From Granulicella sp. dw_53 (GTDB lineage Bacteria; Acidobacteriota; Terriglobia; Terriglobales; Acidobacteriaceae), in NCBI RefSeq assembly GCF_018449545.1, contig NZ_JAAVUR010000003.1, positions 186,001 to 250,000 of the forward strand: a stretch of 64,000 nucleotides of DNA. Reading direction: 5' to 3'. The notes beneath the pieces were generated by a model. It had not been told where the DNA came from and did no database searches. It saw only the letters and a list, made by a program, of their open reading frames with translations. Below, one piece after another: positions 9,074 through 16,459 of this stretch. Position numbers and translations under genes: made by a program. Positions within the stretch are counted from its first letter, which is position 1. Each line of letters starts with the position of its first letter.

Positions 9074-9805
9074 TCATGCATTCTCCCGGAATCGACGAAT
9101 CACGAGTTTATGACGATCCGACCGATAAAAGCCAAGAACGTACATCAGGGGCCGCTTTTGCGTCGAGTAGATGAGCTGGCGAATCCGCAGGACAGGGCTG
9201 CGGCGCGGAATGGCCAGCAGTTCACAGGTCTTCGCGTCCGCGGCCAACGCATCGATCTCCTCATCGGCGTGTCCGAGCGTTACATCGTACTTGCGTTCCA
9301 GTATCTGGAACAGGGATTCCCGCGATAACGGAGCCGTGAGCAGCTCTGGGAAATCCGCAGCCGAGAGGTAACAGGTCTCGAGCGAGAACGGTTCCTCGGC
9401 TGCGTGCCGAAGGCGCACCAACTTGATCACACCGCTGCCTAAAGGCAGGGCCAGCTTCGCCTCAATCTCCTGTTCGTCGTAGACGATGCGCGCCAGCAAG
9501 ACTCGGGACTTCGCAGTGAGACCGCGTCCGGCGAGCTGTTCGGTCGTGCTCATCAGCTTATTGATCTGGATTCTCGGGGTGCTGACGAAGGTCCCAACTC
9601 CACGTCTGCGCTCCACCAGACCTTCGCGTTCCAGAGAGGCGAGCGCGTGGCGTGCTGTCATCAGGCTTACCTGGTGGATCTTGGCCAGTTCACGTTCGGA
9701 GTCAACGGCTGAACCTGCCTTCAATTCACCGGATCCGATCCGTCGACGGATCGTGTCCTGGATCTTCTGATAGGCCGGAACACTCTTGCGGCCGTTCTGA
9801 GCCAA
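9074..9805 (-). CDS. GntR/HutC-family regulator with UTRA domain
   Basis: Transcriptional repressor of the HutC subfamily, which includes the GlcNAc regulators NagR/YvoA and DasR. The 243 residues have an N-terminal winged helix (about 8-75, with VSLMTARHALASLEREGLVE) and a UTRA ligand domain (about 95-235) ending YVLGFYRSDRHKLVIRRF. The start is a TTG supported by GGGAG seven bases upstream and by the family-like beginning VPAYQKIQDTIRRRI. It is first in a five-gene - strand operon, and two palindromes just upstream (9878-9889, 9944-9955) are probable operators. The effector is probably a phosphorylated amino sugar (inference). Confidence 0.88.
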   Translation of the reverse strand: MAQNGRKSVPAYQKIQDTIRRRIGSGELKAGSAVDSERELAKIHQVSLMTARHALASLEREGLVERRRGVGTFVSTPRIQINKLMSTTEQLAGRGLTAKSRVLLARIVYDEQEIEAKLALPLGSGVIKLVRLRHAAEEPFSLETCYLSAADFPELLTAPLSRESLFQILERKYDVTLGHADEEIDALAADAKTCELLAIPRRSPVLRIRQLIYSTQKRPLMYVLGFYRSDRHKLVIRRFRENA

Positions 9806-9877
9806 TGCGATCTCCCGTAACCGACGTCAACTCGTCGGCCAATCTTCTTCTGGATGCCAGATTCCAGGCTGCGTCTC

Positions 9878-9889
9878 TACTATATAGCA
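9878..9889. promoter_or_regulatory. Putative GntR operator 1
   Basis: TACTATATAGCA, 11 of 12 bases identical to the perfect palindrome at 9944. It lies about 70 bp before the TTG of the GntR gene and could overlap the promoter -10 on the - strand (TATAGT). Assignment to this regulator is inferred from position and repetition. Confidence 0.5.
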
Positions 9890-9943
9890 CACCTCCGGAT
9901 CGCGCCTCAGCGCCCCTGGAATTTGGCACTTCGGGCGGCTTAA

Positions 9944-9955
9944 TGCTATATAGCA
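9944..9955. promoter_or_regulatory. Putative GntR operator 2 (perfect palindrome)
   Basis: TGCTATATAGCA, a perfect 12-bp palindrome, 66 bp from the related site at 9878. The spacing is a little over six helical turns, compatible with cooperative or looping repression of the gntR operon. It sits between the cytochrome c stop codon and the GntR gene. Confidence 0.5.
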
Positions 9956-9966
9956 GGGGAGAGAAA

Positions 9967-10362
9967 TTACTTTTTAGCGAAGGAGCGGAGGAGGACCACC
10001 ATGTTCCAGAGGTCGTCTGGTTTCATGCGGTCGCCTTCGGGGGGCATTTGGCCTCTGCCGTTTTTGATGATGTAGAAGAGTTCTCCGTCCGAGAGGTCTT
10101 TGAGAGCGGCAGGGTCGGTGAAGTCGCGGGGCGCGGGCTTGAGGTCGGTCAGGTCGCCTTTGCCGTTTCCGGTGGCTCCGTGGCAGACGGCGCAGTCGTA
10201 TCCGTACATCTTTCTGGCGTGGGCCTGTGACTCTGAGGTGGGTTTTATGGGGTTGGCGAGGTGGGCGGCTTCGGCGGGAATTGGCGACTGGTCTGGAGCG
10301 GGTGCGGAAGCCGGTTGCTGGAAGAGCAGCAGCGCGGGAAGGACGAACAAAGGCCTCAACAT
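9967..10362 (-). CDS. Small exported c-type cytochrome
   Basis: Mono-heme class I cytochrome c of 131 residues. A hydrophobic N-terminal signal (LFVLPALLLF) is followed by a proline-rich linker, the heme site CAVCH (Cys57, Cys60, His61), and a probable axial Met106 in GRGQMPPEG. The GDLTDLKPAPRDFTD stretch is typical of small periplasmic or membrane-tethered cytochromes. AAGGAGG precedes the ATG. No oxidase or dehydrogenase gene is adjacent, so its partner is unknown. An intrinsic terminator at 10537-10569 separates it from the ABC genes upstream on the same strand. Confidence 0.85.
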   Translation of the reverse strand: MLRPLFVLPALLLFQQPASAPAPDQSPIPAEAAHLANPIKPTSESQAHARKMYGYDCAVCHGATGNGKGDLTDLKPAPRDFTDPAALKDLSDGELFYIIKNGRGQMPPEGDRMKPDDLWNMVVLLRSFAKK

Positions 10363-10789
10363 GCGAGCCTCCTTTACGGAACGGCATCTTATGCCTCGCG
10401 AGGGCCGATGGAAAGGCTTATCTTGCCGGTGCTCGTCCCAGGAGGTACCCCCCCCTGGGTGTTGGACGTAAGTGTTGGTAGATCAAGGGTAGCGGCGGAT
10501 GGCTCCGGCTAAAATCATGATTCCACGCGGTTTACGGCTAAAAAAGACAGCCCGTTGGAGTTACGGGGCTTCATTACGCCTTCTGCTGCTTCTCTGTTGC
10601 ATCCTGCGTTGTTACTGCCCCTGGCTCTGCCCTTTGTTTTGTTCTCTTCTTCTATTTTAAAGGACGACCAAAACTAAAGTGCCACTTATCCGAGATTTTT
10701 ATCTCTTGATAGATGGTGGGTTGGCACGATTTCGCGAGGATTTTGGGCTTGACAGCTTTTTGAGCGAGGCAGGGTGTTGAAGTAACGGT
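10363..10789. other. Intergenic region, 427 bp
   Basis: Between the ABC permease stop and the cytochrome c start. The only clear element is a - strand hairpin with T-tract at 10537-10569. A 53-codon + strand frame (10499-10660) is hydrophobic but has no ribosome site and is not called. Nothing else is recognised. Confidence 0.5.
10537..10569 (-). terminator. Intrinsic terminator
   Basis: On the - strand the sequence forms AGCCCCGT, a 7-base loop and ACGGGCT, followed by GTC and six T. It lies about 220 bases after the ABC permease stop and before the cytochrome c gene, so it probably ends the DUF3299/ABC transcript. Confidence 0.65.
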
Positions 10790-12043
10790 TCAGCGGGCGT
10801 TGAGACCGTCTACGAGCGAGTTGCGGTAGGCGCGGAAGGCTGGGATTGTCCCGAGAAGGGCGGCGGAGAGCACTGTAACTACGGCGTAGAGCTCCACACG
10901 GGGGGAGAGGCCGACCAGCGCGATGGGCAGGCCAAATTTGTTTTCGATCGAGGTGTGCAAGGCGAAGAGAAGGGCGTACACCGCACCGATTCCGGCGATG
11001 GTTCCAGCCGTAGCGATGAGGACCGACTCCAGGAGGAAGAGCAGAAAGATCTGGCGCATGTGCAGGCCGACGACGCGGAGAATGGCGATCTCGCGGCGGC
11101 GCTCGTTGAGGGCGGTGTAGAGGACAGTCAGCATGGCGAGCAGGCCCACGACGAGGACGGCGGCGGAGACGAGCGAGAGGGCGGTGTCGGCGTAGTCCAA
11201 CAGGGTCCAGAGCTCCTGCAGGGTATAGGCAGGGATGATCGAGGTGAGGGGCTCGGGTTTGTAGGTGTTGATCTCACGTTGAAGGTAGAGCGTGCTGACG
11301 CGGGATTTGGCTCCGAGCAGGAAGGAGGTAACCTCATCGACCTTGAGTTTGGAGGCGTCGAACTTTGGAACTGGCTCGCCGATGGCTGGCGGGGTTCCTC
11401 CGGACCAGTCGAAGTGCATGGCCTCGTCGCCGAGGAGGGTGATGTATACCGCCCGGTCGATTGGCGTGCCGGTGGGCGCGAGGATGCCCACGATGGTGAA
11501 GGGGGTGTTGTCGTGCTTCAGGATGGACTTCTCTTCGACGCCGTGCGCGAGGACGATGTGCTGGCCTAGCTGGTCGCGGAGGCGCTCGGCTACCTGTGCG
11601 CCTAGAGCTGCCTCGAAGATGCCTTCGGGCGAGTGTCCTTTTGCGAACTTGAGCGTGTGGTCGCCGCGGTACTGGTAGTGGGCGTAGAGATTGTCGTCCG
11701 TGGCGACGACGCGATAGCCGTGGTAGGAGTCGCCCATGGAGATGGGGATGGTCCATGCGACGGCGGGATGATGGGCGAAGTGCTGGTAGGTCTCCCAGGA
11801 GATGTTGTTCGATGCGTTGCCGATGTGAAAGACGCTGGAGAGAAGCAGCGCGAGGTCGCCTCCGCGGGCGCCGACGAGGAGATCGGCGTGGGAGAGGGTT
11901 CCGGAGAATCCGGCCTGGGTAGCGCTGCGAAGACGATCGACGCCGACGAGCAGCATGACGGAGAGCGCGATGGAGAAGATGGTAAGCGCGGTGGTGAGAG
12001 AGCGGGCGCGGAGGGACTTGAAGGCCAGGCGGAGGAGGGTCAT
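10790..12043 (-). CDS. ABC transporter permease, MacB/FtsX type
   Basis: Inner-membrane permease of 417 residues: one N-terminal membrane segment (about 15-38), a large periplasmic MacB-like domain with LLVGARGGDLALLLSS and ISWETYQHFAHHP, then three C-terminal FtsX segments with EIAILRVVGLH between the first two. The start overlaps the ATPase stop (ATGA arrangement), so the two form one transporter. Permeases of this type neighbour DUF3299 proteins in several proteobacteria, including the zinc-regulated zrg genes of Vibrio as I recall. Histidines in the periplasmic part would suit metal or heme traffic, but the substrate is not shown by the sequence. Confidence 0.85.
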   Translation of the reverse strand: MTLLRLAFKSLRARSLTTALTIFSIALSVMLLVGVDRLRSATQAGFSGTLSHADLLVGARGGDLALLLSSVFHIGNASNNISWETYQHFAHHPAVAWTIPISMGDSYHGYRVVATDDNLYAHYQYRGDHTLKFAKGHSPEGIFEAALGAQVAERLRDQLGQHIVLAHGVEEKSILKHDNTPFTIVGILAPTGTPIDRAVYITLLGDEAMHFDWSGGTPPAIGEPVPKFDASKLKVDEVTSFLLGAKSRVSTLYLQREINTYKPEPLTSIIPAYTLQELWTLLDYADTALSLVSAAVLVVGLLAMLTVLYTALNERRREIAILRVVGLHMRQIFLLFLLESVLIATAGTIAGIGAVYALLFALHTSIENKFGLPIALVGLSPRVELYAVVTVLSAALLGTIPAFRAYRNSLVDGLNAR

Positions 12044-12774
12044 TGGGCCGCTGCCTCGGAGGATTCCATGTGTTGGTTGTACCGGTTGATTTCGGGAAGC
12101 GAGAGGAGAGAGTCGAAGTGTGCGGCGAGAGAGCGGTCGTGCGAGACGAACAGGAGGGTCATCGCTGTACTGTCGCGCAGTTTCGCTTCGACGGTGACTT
12201 CGGTCAGGAGAGACAGGAAGGCCTCGCGGCGGTCGGTATCGAGGGCGGAGGTGGGTTCATCGGCGATGACCAACGCCGGGGAGCCGATGATGGCTCGGGC
12301 GATGGCGACGCGCTGCTGCTGTCCGACGGAGAGATGGGTTACGGGAGCGTGGAGGTGGCGGTGGATGTCGAGGCGACGCGCCAGGCGTTCGACTTCGCCG
12401 GAGAGCGTCGGCGTGGCGATACGGGCTCGGCGTGCCGGGTGGAGGTTGCAGGGCAAGGCGATATTCTCTTCGACCGAGAGGTAGGGGATGAGATTGAAGC
12501 CCTGGAAGATGTATCCGATCTGAGAGCCGCGCAGCGTGTCGCGGGCGGATGCGGAGAGGTGGGTGAGGTCCTGGCCCAAGATGTGGATGCTTCCCTGCTG
12601 CGGCACGAGCACTCCGGAGATGAGGGAGAGGAGCGTGGTCTTGCCGCTGCCGGATGGCCCGTGGAGAAAGCTGCGATGACCTGCCTGGATGCGAAGCTCG
12701 TCGACCCAAAGGACCGGGTGCCCGGCAGTATAGGCAAAGCGAACGTTGCGAAGGTGTACTGCGTCTGCGGTCAT
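12040..12774 (-). CDS. ABC transporter ATP-binding protein, LolD/MacB type
   Basis: ATPase of 244 residues pairing with the permease encoded next. It has Walker A GPSGSGKTT, the signature LSVGQQQRVAIARA, Walker B LVIADEPTSALD and the switch histidine in FVSHDRS, so it should be active. Class members power mechanotransmission by FtsX-type permeases rather than classical transport. It starts 27 bases after the DUF3299 gene and overlaps the permease start by four bases; no strong ribosome site is visible before its ATG. Gene order is DUF3299, ATPase, permease. Confidence 0.9.
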   Translation of the reverse strand: MTADAVHLRNVRFAYTAGHPVLWVDELRIQAGHRSFLHGPSGSGKTTLLSLISGVLVPQQGSIHILGQDLTHLSASARDTLRGSQIGYIFQGFNLIPYLSVEENIALPCNLHPARRARIATPTLSGEVERLARRLDIHRHLHAPVTHLSVGQQQRVAIARAIIGSPALVIADEPTSALDTDRREAFLSLLTEVTVEAKLRDSTAMTLLFVSHDRSLAAHFDSLLSLPEINRYNQHMESSEAAAQ

Positions 12775-12801
12775 CAGGGAGCGATCGTCATCGGGGAGTG
12801 A

Positions 12802-13233
12802 TCATTGATCGTAGGGCTGGACGGTGTCTCCATCCATATTGAAGGAGACATCGCCGTAGGGACTTTGGACCGTGGCAACGTGTAGCTGCCCGACGACTAC
12901 GATCGGCTCGGTAAACGACATCTTCGCCTTCTGGTTGTGCCGGAGCTTGACGTAGATCATCTGGTTCGGAGGAGGCGGCGGGACGTGGATGCAGGCTCCG
13001 GCGAAGGGAACCAGGAGGAACTCTGTGACCTGGTCGGCGTCGTCTTCGAGCGGAACCATGAAGCCGGGGACGGAGACGAGCTTGTCGTTGAGATCGCGAG
13101 CGGGAGAGTGGGGCTGTGTGGAGTTTAGCGTCTTCAGCGTCGACCAGGTGACGGTCAGTGCGGCGGGTATGGGCGCGGCGAAGAGGAGGAGGTTCACGGA
13201 GAGGATAGCGAGTATTGAGACTACGCGTTTCAT
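12802..13233 (-). CDS. Exported DUF3299-domain protein
   Basis: 143-residue protein with a cleavable N-terminal signal (VVSILAILSVNLLLFAAPIPA) and the DUF3299 hallmark GACIHVPPPPPNQ near residues 79-91, preceded by the strand-rich segment KLVSVPGFMVPLEDD. An AGGAGG site lies seven bases before the ATG. The family has no fixed biochemical role. It is repeatedly found beside MacB/FtsX-type ABC genes, as here, and in Vibrio a member belongs to a zinc-responsive cluster (from memory). It is first gene of a three-gene operon. Periplasmic partner of the transporter is the best guess. Confidence 0.82.
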   Translation of the reverse strand: MKRVVSILAILSVNLLLFAAPIPAALTVTWSTLKTLNSTQPHSPARDLNDKLVSVPGFMVPLEDDADQVTEFLLVPFAGACIHVPPPPPNQMIYVKLRHNQKAKMSFTEPIVVVGQLHVATVQSPYGDVSFNMDGDTVQPYDQ

Positions 13234-13315
13234 CCGTCAACCTCCTGCCGCTGTTGCTAATGCTTTAACCTTACTGCTTAAGTTTACCGCAATTCGTTCG
13301 GATCTATTTGGTGGT

Positions 13316-14716
13316 CTATTTTGGGGCAGGCGGCGGAGTTTGTGCGCCGGGAGTGTACTGCGGGAAGCGAGGCGCGCGGGCTGCGCCGAAGGGACGCTCG
13401 TTGAAGGTCGTCCAGCGGCGTGACTGGCTCTCGTCGGCGGAGTGTGTCTTGGCATCCCACATATCCGCGGAGATACCATTCAGGTCGTAGACTACTTTGC
13501 CGTCACGCAGCGTTAGTTCGCAGACGAGTTTTTTCGTGCCGAGCATCTTCGTGTTGTACATATCGACGAAGCCGAAGTTGCCGGTGTCGACGGATAGAAC
13601 GGCGACGTCCGCGACTGATCCTACGGAGAGATTGCCGAGCTGGTCCTGCTTGATCTCGTGGGCGGGATGCGAGGTCATCTGCGCGATGACCTGGGGGATG
13701 GTCTCGCCGAGCACTATGAGCTTGTCGGCGACGTTCAATAGATCCTTCATGCCGTTGTTCATCGAGTCGATGTGAAGGTCGGTAGAGATGGAGTCGGGGA
13801 GATAGCCGCTTCTTACGATTGGAGCGGCTACGGTCCAGGAGAAGGAGCCGCCGCCGTGACCTACATCGCAGTAGATGTTGCGCTTTCGCATCACAAGGAG
13901 AGCTTCCGAGGGCAGGCCGGTCTGAGGGTTTTGCTCGCCGCGCAGACCGGAAAAACAGTGGGTATAGATGTCGCCGGGGCGGAGGTGGGTGGAGACGAGC
14001 TCGAGCAAGGGGCGCTCGATGCGGCGCGAGCCGTAGTCGATCATGACGGGGATGTTCGCGATGCCGGCGGCGATTACGGCTTGATCGTATGGCTTCCATT
14101 CGGGCCCGGTGAAGTGGGCGCTCTTGATGCCGACGATGAGTCCGGGGAACTGCTTGGCTTTTTCGCCGGTCGGCTTACCGTCCATGTCGTCGAGGTTGTT
14201 CTCGTAGTTGGGGCCGCGCATGCCGGAGCCTACGATGTTGAGTTCGGCGAGGACGCGGGTCTTCGAGCGGTCGATGATCTTGTCCTTGAAGTCGTCGAAG
14301 TTGCGCCAGCCGGAGCTGCCGGCGTCGACGATGGTGGTCACTCCGTTGCGAAGGGTAAAGCCGTCGGGATAGACGGAGAGATCGCCCGCGTAGGAACCGC
14401 GCTCGCCGGTGCCGGTGTAGACGTGGGTGTGAAGATCGATGAGACCGGGGGTGACGTAGAGGCCTTTGACGTCGATGGTCTTCAGCGCGTCCTTGGGATT
14501 GAGGTGCTCGCCGATAGCGGCGACCTTGCCATCCTTTATGCCGAGGTCGCGTGTGCCGTCGATCTTGTTCTTGTCGTCGAGGACGTGGCCGCCTGTGAGG
14601 AGGAGATCGTACGGCAGGGGGTTCGGAGGCAGGACACGGTTTTCCTGTGCGACTAAGACGGTGGAGCAGAAGATGGCGCAGGTAAGAACGGCGTGGCCGA
14701 TAGGCTTGAGGTTCAT
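13316..14716 (-). CDS. Exported amidohydrolase/deacetylase-family metallohydrolase
   Basis: Amidohydrolase superfamily protein of 466 residues with an N-terminal signal peptide ending near VLVAQ. Metal-site residues seen: His96 and His98 in DLHTHVY, a probable carboxylated Lys198 in GIKSAHFTG, His253 in YTHCFSG, His287 in DVGHGGG, and Asp313/His315 in STDLHID. These fit a binuclear site. The family includes D-aminoacylase- and dihydroorotase-like enzymes; the exact amide or ester substrate cannot be read. GAGGGA precedes the ATG. The gap to the DUF3299 gene is 82 bases, so co-transcription is possible but function looks unrelated. Confidence 0.85.
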   Translation of the reverse strand: MNLKPIGHAVLTCAIFCSTVLVAQENRVLPPNPLPYDLLLTGGHVLDDKNKIDGTRDLGIKDGKVAAIGEHLNPKDALKTIDVKGLYVTPGLIDLHTHVYTGTGERGSYAGDLSVYPDGFTLRNGVTTIVDAGSSGWRNFDDFKDKIIDRSKTRVLAELNIVGSGMRGPNYENNLDDMDGKPTGEKAKQFPGLIVGIKSAHFTGPEWKPYDQAVIAAGIANIPVMIDYGSRRIERPLLELVSTHLRPGDIYTHCFSGLRGEQNPQTGLPSEALLVMRKRNIYCDVGHGGGSFSWTVAAPIVRSGYLPDSISTDLHIDSMNNGMKDLLNVADKLIVLGETIPQVIAQMTSHPAHEIKQDQLGNLSVGSVADVAVLSVDTGNFGFVDMYNTKMLGTKKLVCELTLRDGKVVYDLNGISADMWDAKTHSADESQSRRWTTFNERPFGAARAPRFPQYTPGAQTPPPAPK

Positions 14717-14838
14717 GAGTTCCCTCTCTCGAAGTGTTGCTCTGACGCGTGTTGAGATCCCATTCAGTATGAACGATCCGGGCGAGTTTTACGCGGCGGC
14801 TGGGACGCATCCACTGTACTAAAGACCTGAGAGTGCAG

Positions 14839-14856
14839 GATCCGATTCATCGGATC
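14839..14856. repeat. Inverted repeat upstream of the amidohydrolase
   Basis: GATCCGAT-TC-ATCGGATC, a perfect 8+8 palindrome with a 2-base centre in the 282-bp gap between the amidohydrolase start and the efflux outer-membrane gene stop. Position suits an operator about 120 bp upstream of the amidohydrolase ATG or a processed hairpin. No T-tract follows it. Confidence 0.35.
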
Positions 14857-14998
14857 GAACAAACTTCAGAGCTTAGCTGGGTCATCGAGAGATGATTCTA
14901 CTTTTTCGGATGGGCGTCATGGGGCATCCGACCGAGATGGAGTTAGATCAAATGACGTATAGGCTGGCGGCGGCGTATCTGCGAGTTCCTGGCAGATA

Positions 14999-16459
14999 TC
15001 ACTGCTGCCAGCCGCCACCTAGAGCGCTATAGAGCTGCACGAGGGTAAGGGCTTCGCCTTGCTGGGCGGTGGCCAGGTTCAGTTGGGCGGAGAAGAGGTT
15101 GGAGTCGGTGGTAAGGACCTCCAGGTAGCCGGTCGATCCGCCCTGATAGCGGAGGCGGGCGAGACGAGTTGCGTCTTGTGCGGCGTCGACGAGCTTCTGC
15201 TGCTGCTCGCGGTAGACGCGCTGCTTGTTCAACGCAATCAGGGCATTTGAGACCTCTTGCAAGGCTCCGGCGATGGTCTTCTGGTAGCTGATTACCATCT
15301 CCTTCTCTGTCTCGCGGGAGAGCTTGAGCTGGCCGCGCAGTCTGCCGCCTTCGAAGATAGGCTGAGTGAGAGAGCCGATGCCGTAGATGGTCTTGCCGGC
15401 GGGATCGAAGATGTTCGAGAACGAATCGCCACCGACTCCTCCGGAGCCGCTCAAGGCGAGCTGGGGGAAGAACTGTGCGCGGGCGACACCGATCTGCGCG
15501 TTGGCGGCGATCAGGGTCTGTTCTGCTTGCTGGATGTCCGGGCGACGTTCCAGGAGCTGGGTGGTGAGGCCTGGAGGCAGATCCTGCGGAGGTGGCGTGA
15601 GGGCGTTGGGATCGGTATGGGCGACGGGGCCAGGGTTCTCGCCGAGCAGGAGCTTTAGAGCGTTCTCTTGCTGCTGGATCTGCTGCTCGATCTGCGGGAT
15701 CTGGGATGAGGCGGTGTAAAGGAGCTGCTCGGCCTGACGGACGTCCGAGAGTGGGGCAGAGCCGCCGCTCTCGAGCGTCTCGGTGAGCTGGACGGAGTCC
15801 TGACGGATTTTGAGGGTCTGTCTGGCGATCTCGAGCTGGCGGTCGAGGGTGCGAAGTTGGATATATACCGTGGCAACTTGCTGGACGAGGGTCATGCGAA
15901 CTGCTCGTTGCGCCCAGGTCTGAGCCAGGAGCTGTGCGCGTGCGGCCTCGGTCTGTTTGCGGTAGAGTCCCCAAAAGTCCGGCGTCCAGGCGGCGCTTAG
16001 GCTAAAGCTGCCGAAGACGAGCGGGTCAGGAAGACTGTTCGAGCTGTTGTTGTTCGTTCCTCCACTCGCCCCCCCAAGAGAGTTGGGAAATGTTGCACCG
16101 ATGGCGCTGCCTCCTCCGGTGATCTGAGGAAGCTGCTGAGAACGAGTGACCTGAAGCTGCGCCTGCTGCTCGAGAACCCGTTGCGCAGCGATGCGAACGT
16201 CGAAGTTACTGACCAGCGCTTTACGAATGAGGGCCTGCAGCTCAGGCTCGCGGAAGACCGCGGACCACTGCTGATCGCCGAGGGACTCCTGTGCCGCGCT
16301 GGTGACGGGCGCCTCGTCTGCTCCGCGAAATGCGGGGGGCGCCTGATAGTTGGGCCGTTTATATTTGGGTCCCACAGTGCAGCCCGCAAGAGCGCTAACG
16401 AGGACTCCTCCTATCGTGATTGCGTATGTACGTCTGAGCCGCATCCAAGAGTTCCTCAT
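14999..16459 (-). CDS. RND efflux outer-membrane factor, NodT/OprM type lipoprotein
   Basis: 486-residue outer-membrane channel subunit. The N-terminus has a lipoprotein signal (lipobox SALAGC, modified Cys near residue 27) followed by TVGPKYKRP, the usual NodT-family mature start. Two repeated TolC-like helical halves follow, with the LLERRPDIQQAEQ motif. The start overlaps the RND pump stop by four bases. It is the third gene of the adaptor, pump, channel operon and should complete a tripartite efflux system spanning both membranes. Confidence 0.93.
   Translation of the reverse strand: MRNSWMRLRRTYAITIGGVLVSALAGCTVGPKYKRPNYQAPPAFRGADEAPVTSAAQESLGDQQWSAVFREPELQALIRKALVSNFDVRIAAQRVLEQQAQLQVTRSQQLPQITGGGSAIGATFPNSLGGASGGTNNNSSNSLPDPLVFGSFSLSAAWTPDFWGLYRKQTEAARAQLLAQTWAQRAVRMTLVQQVATVYIQLRTLDRQLEIARQTLKIRQDSVQLTETLESGGSAPLSDVRQAEQLLYTASSQIPQIEQQIQQQENALKLLLGENPGPVAHTDPNALTPPPQDLPPGLTTQLLERRPDIQQAEQTLIAANAQIGVARAQFFPQLALSGSGGVGGDSFSNIFDPAGKTIYGIGSLTQPIFEGGRLRGQLKLSRETEKEMVISYQKTIAGALQEVSNALIALNKQRVYREQQQKLVDAAQDATRLARLRYQGGSTGYLEVLTTDSNLFSAQLNLATAQQGEALTLVQLYSALGGGWQQ

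Noticed and set aside
10499..10660. 53-codon hydrophobic frame
   Set aside because: No ribosome site; overlaps the - strand terminator; Cys/Leu-rich by chance from T-rich DNA.
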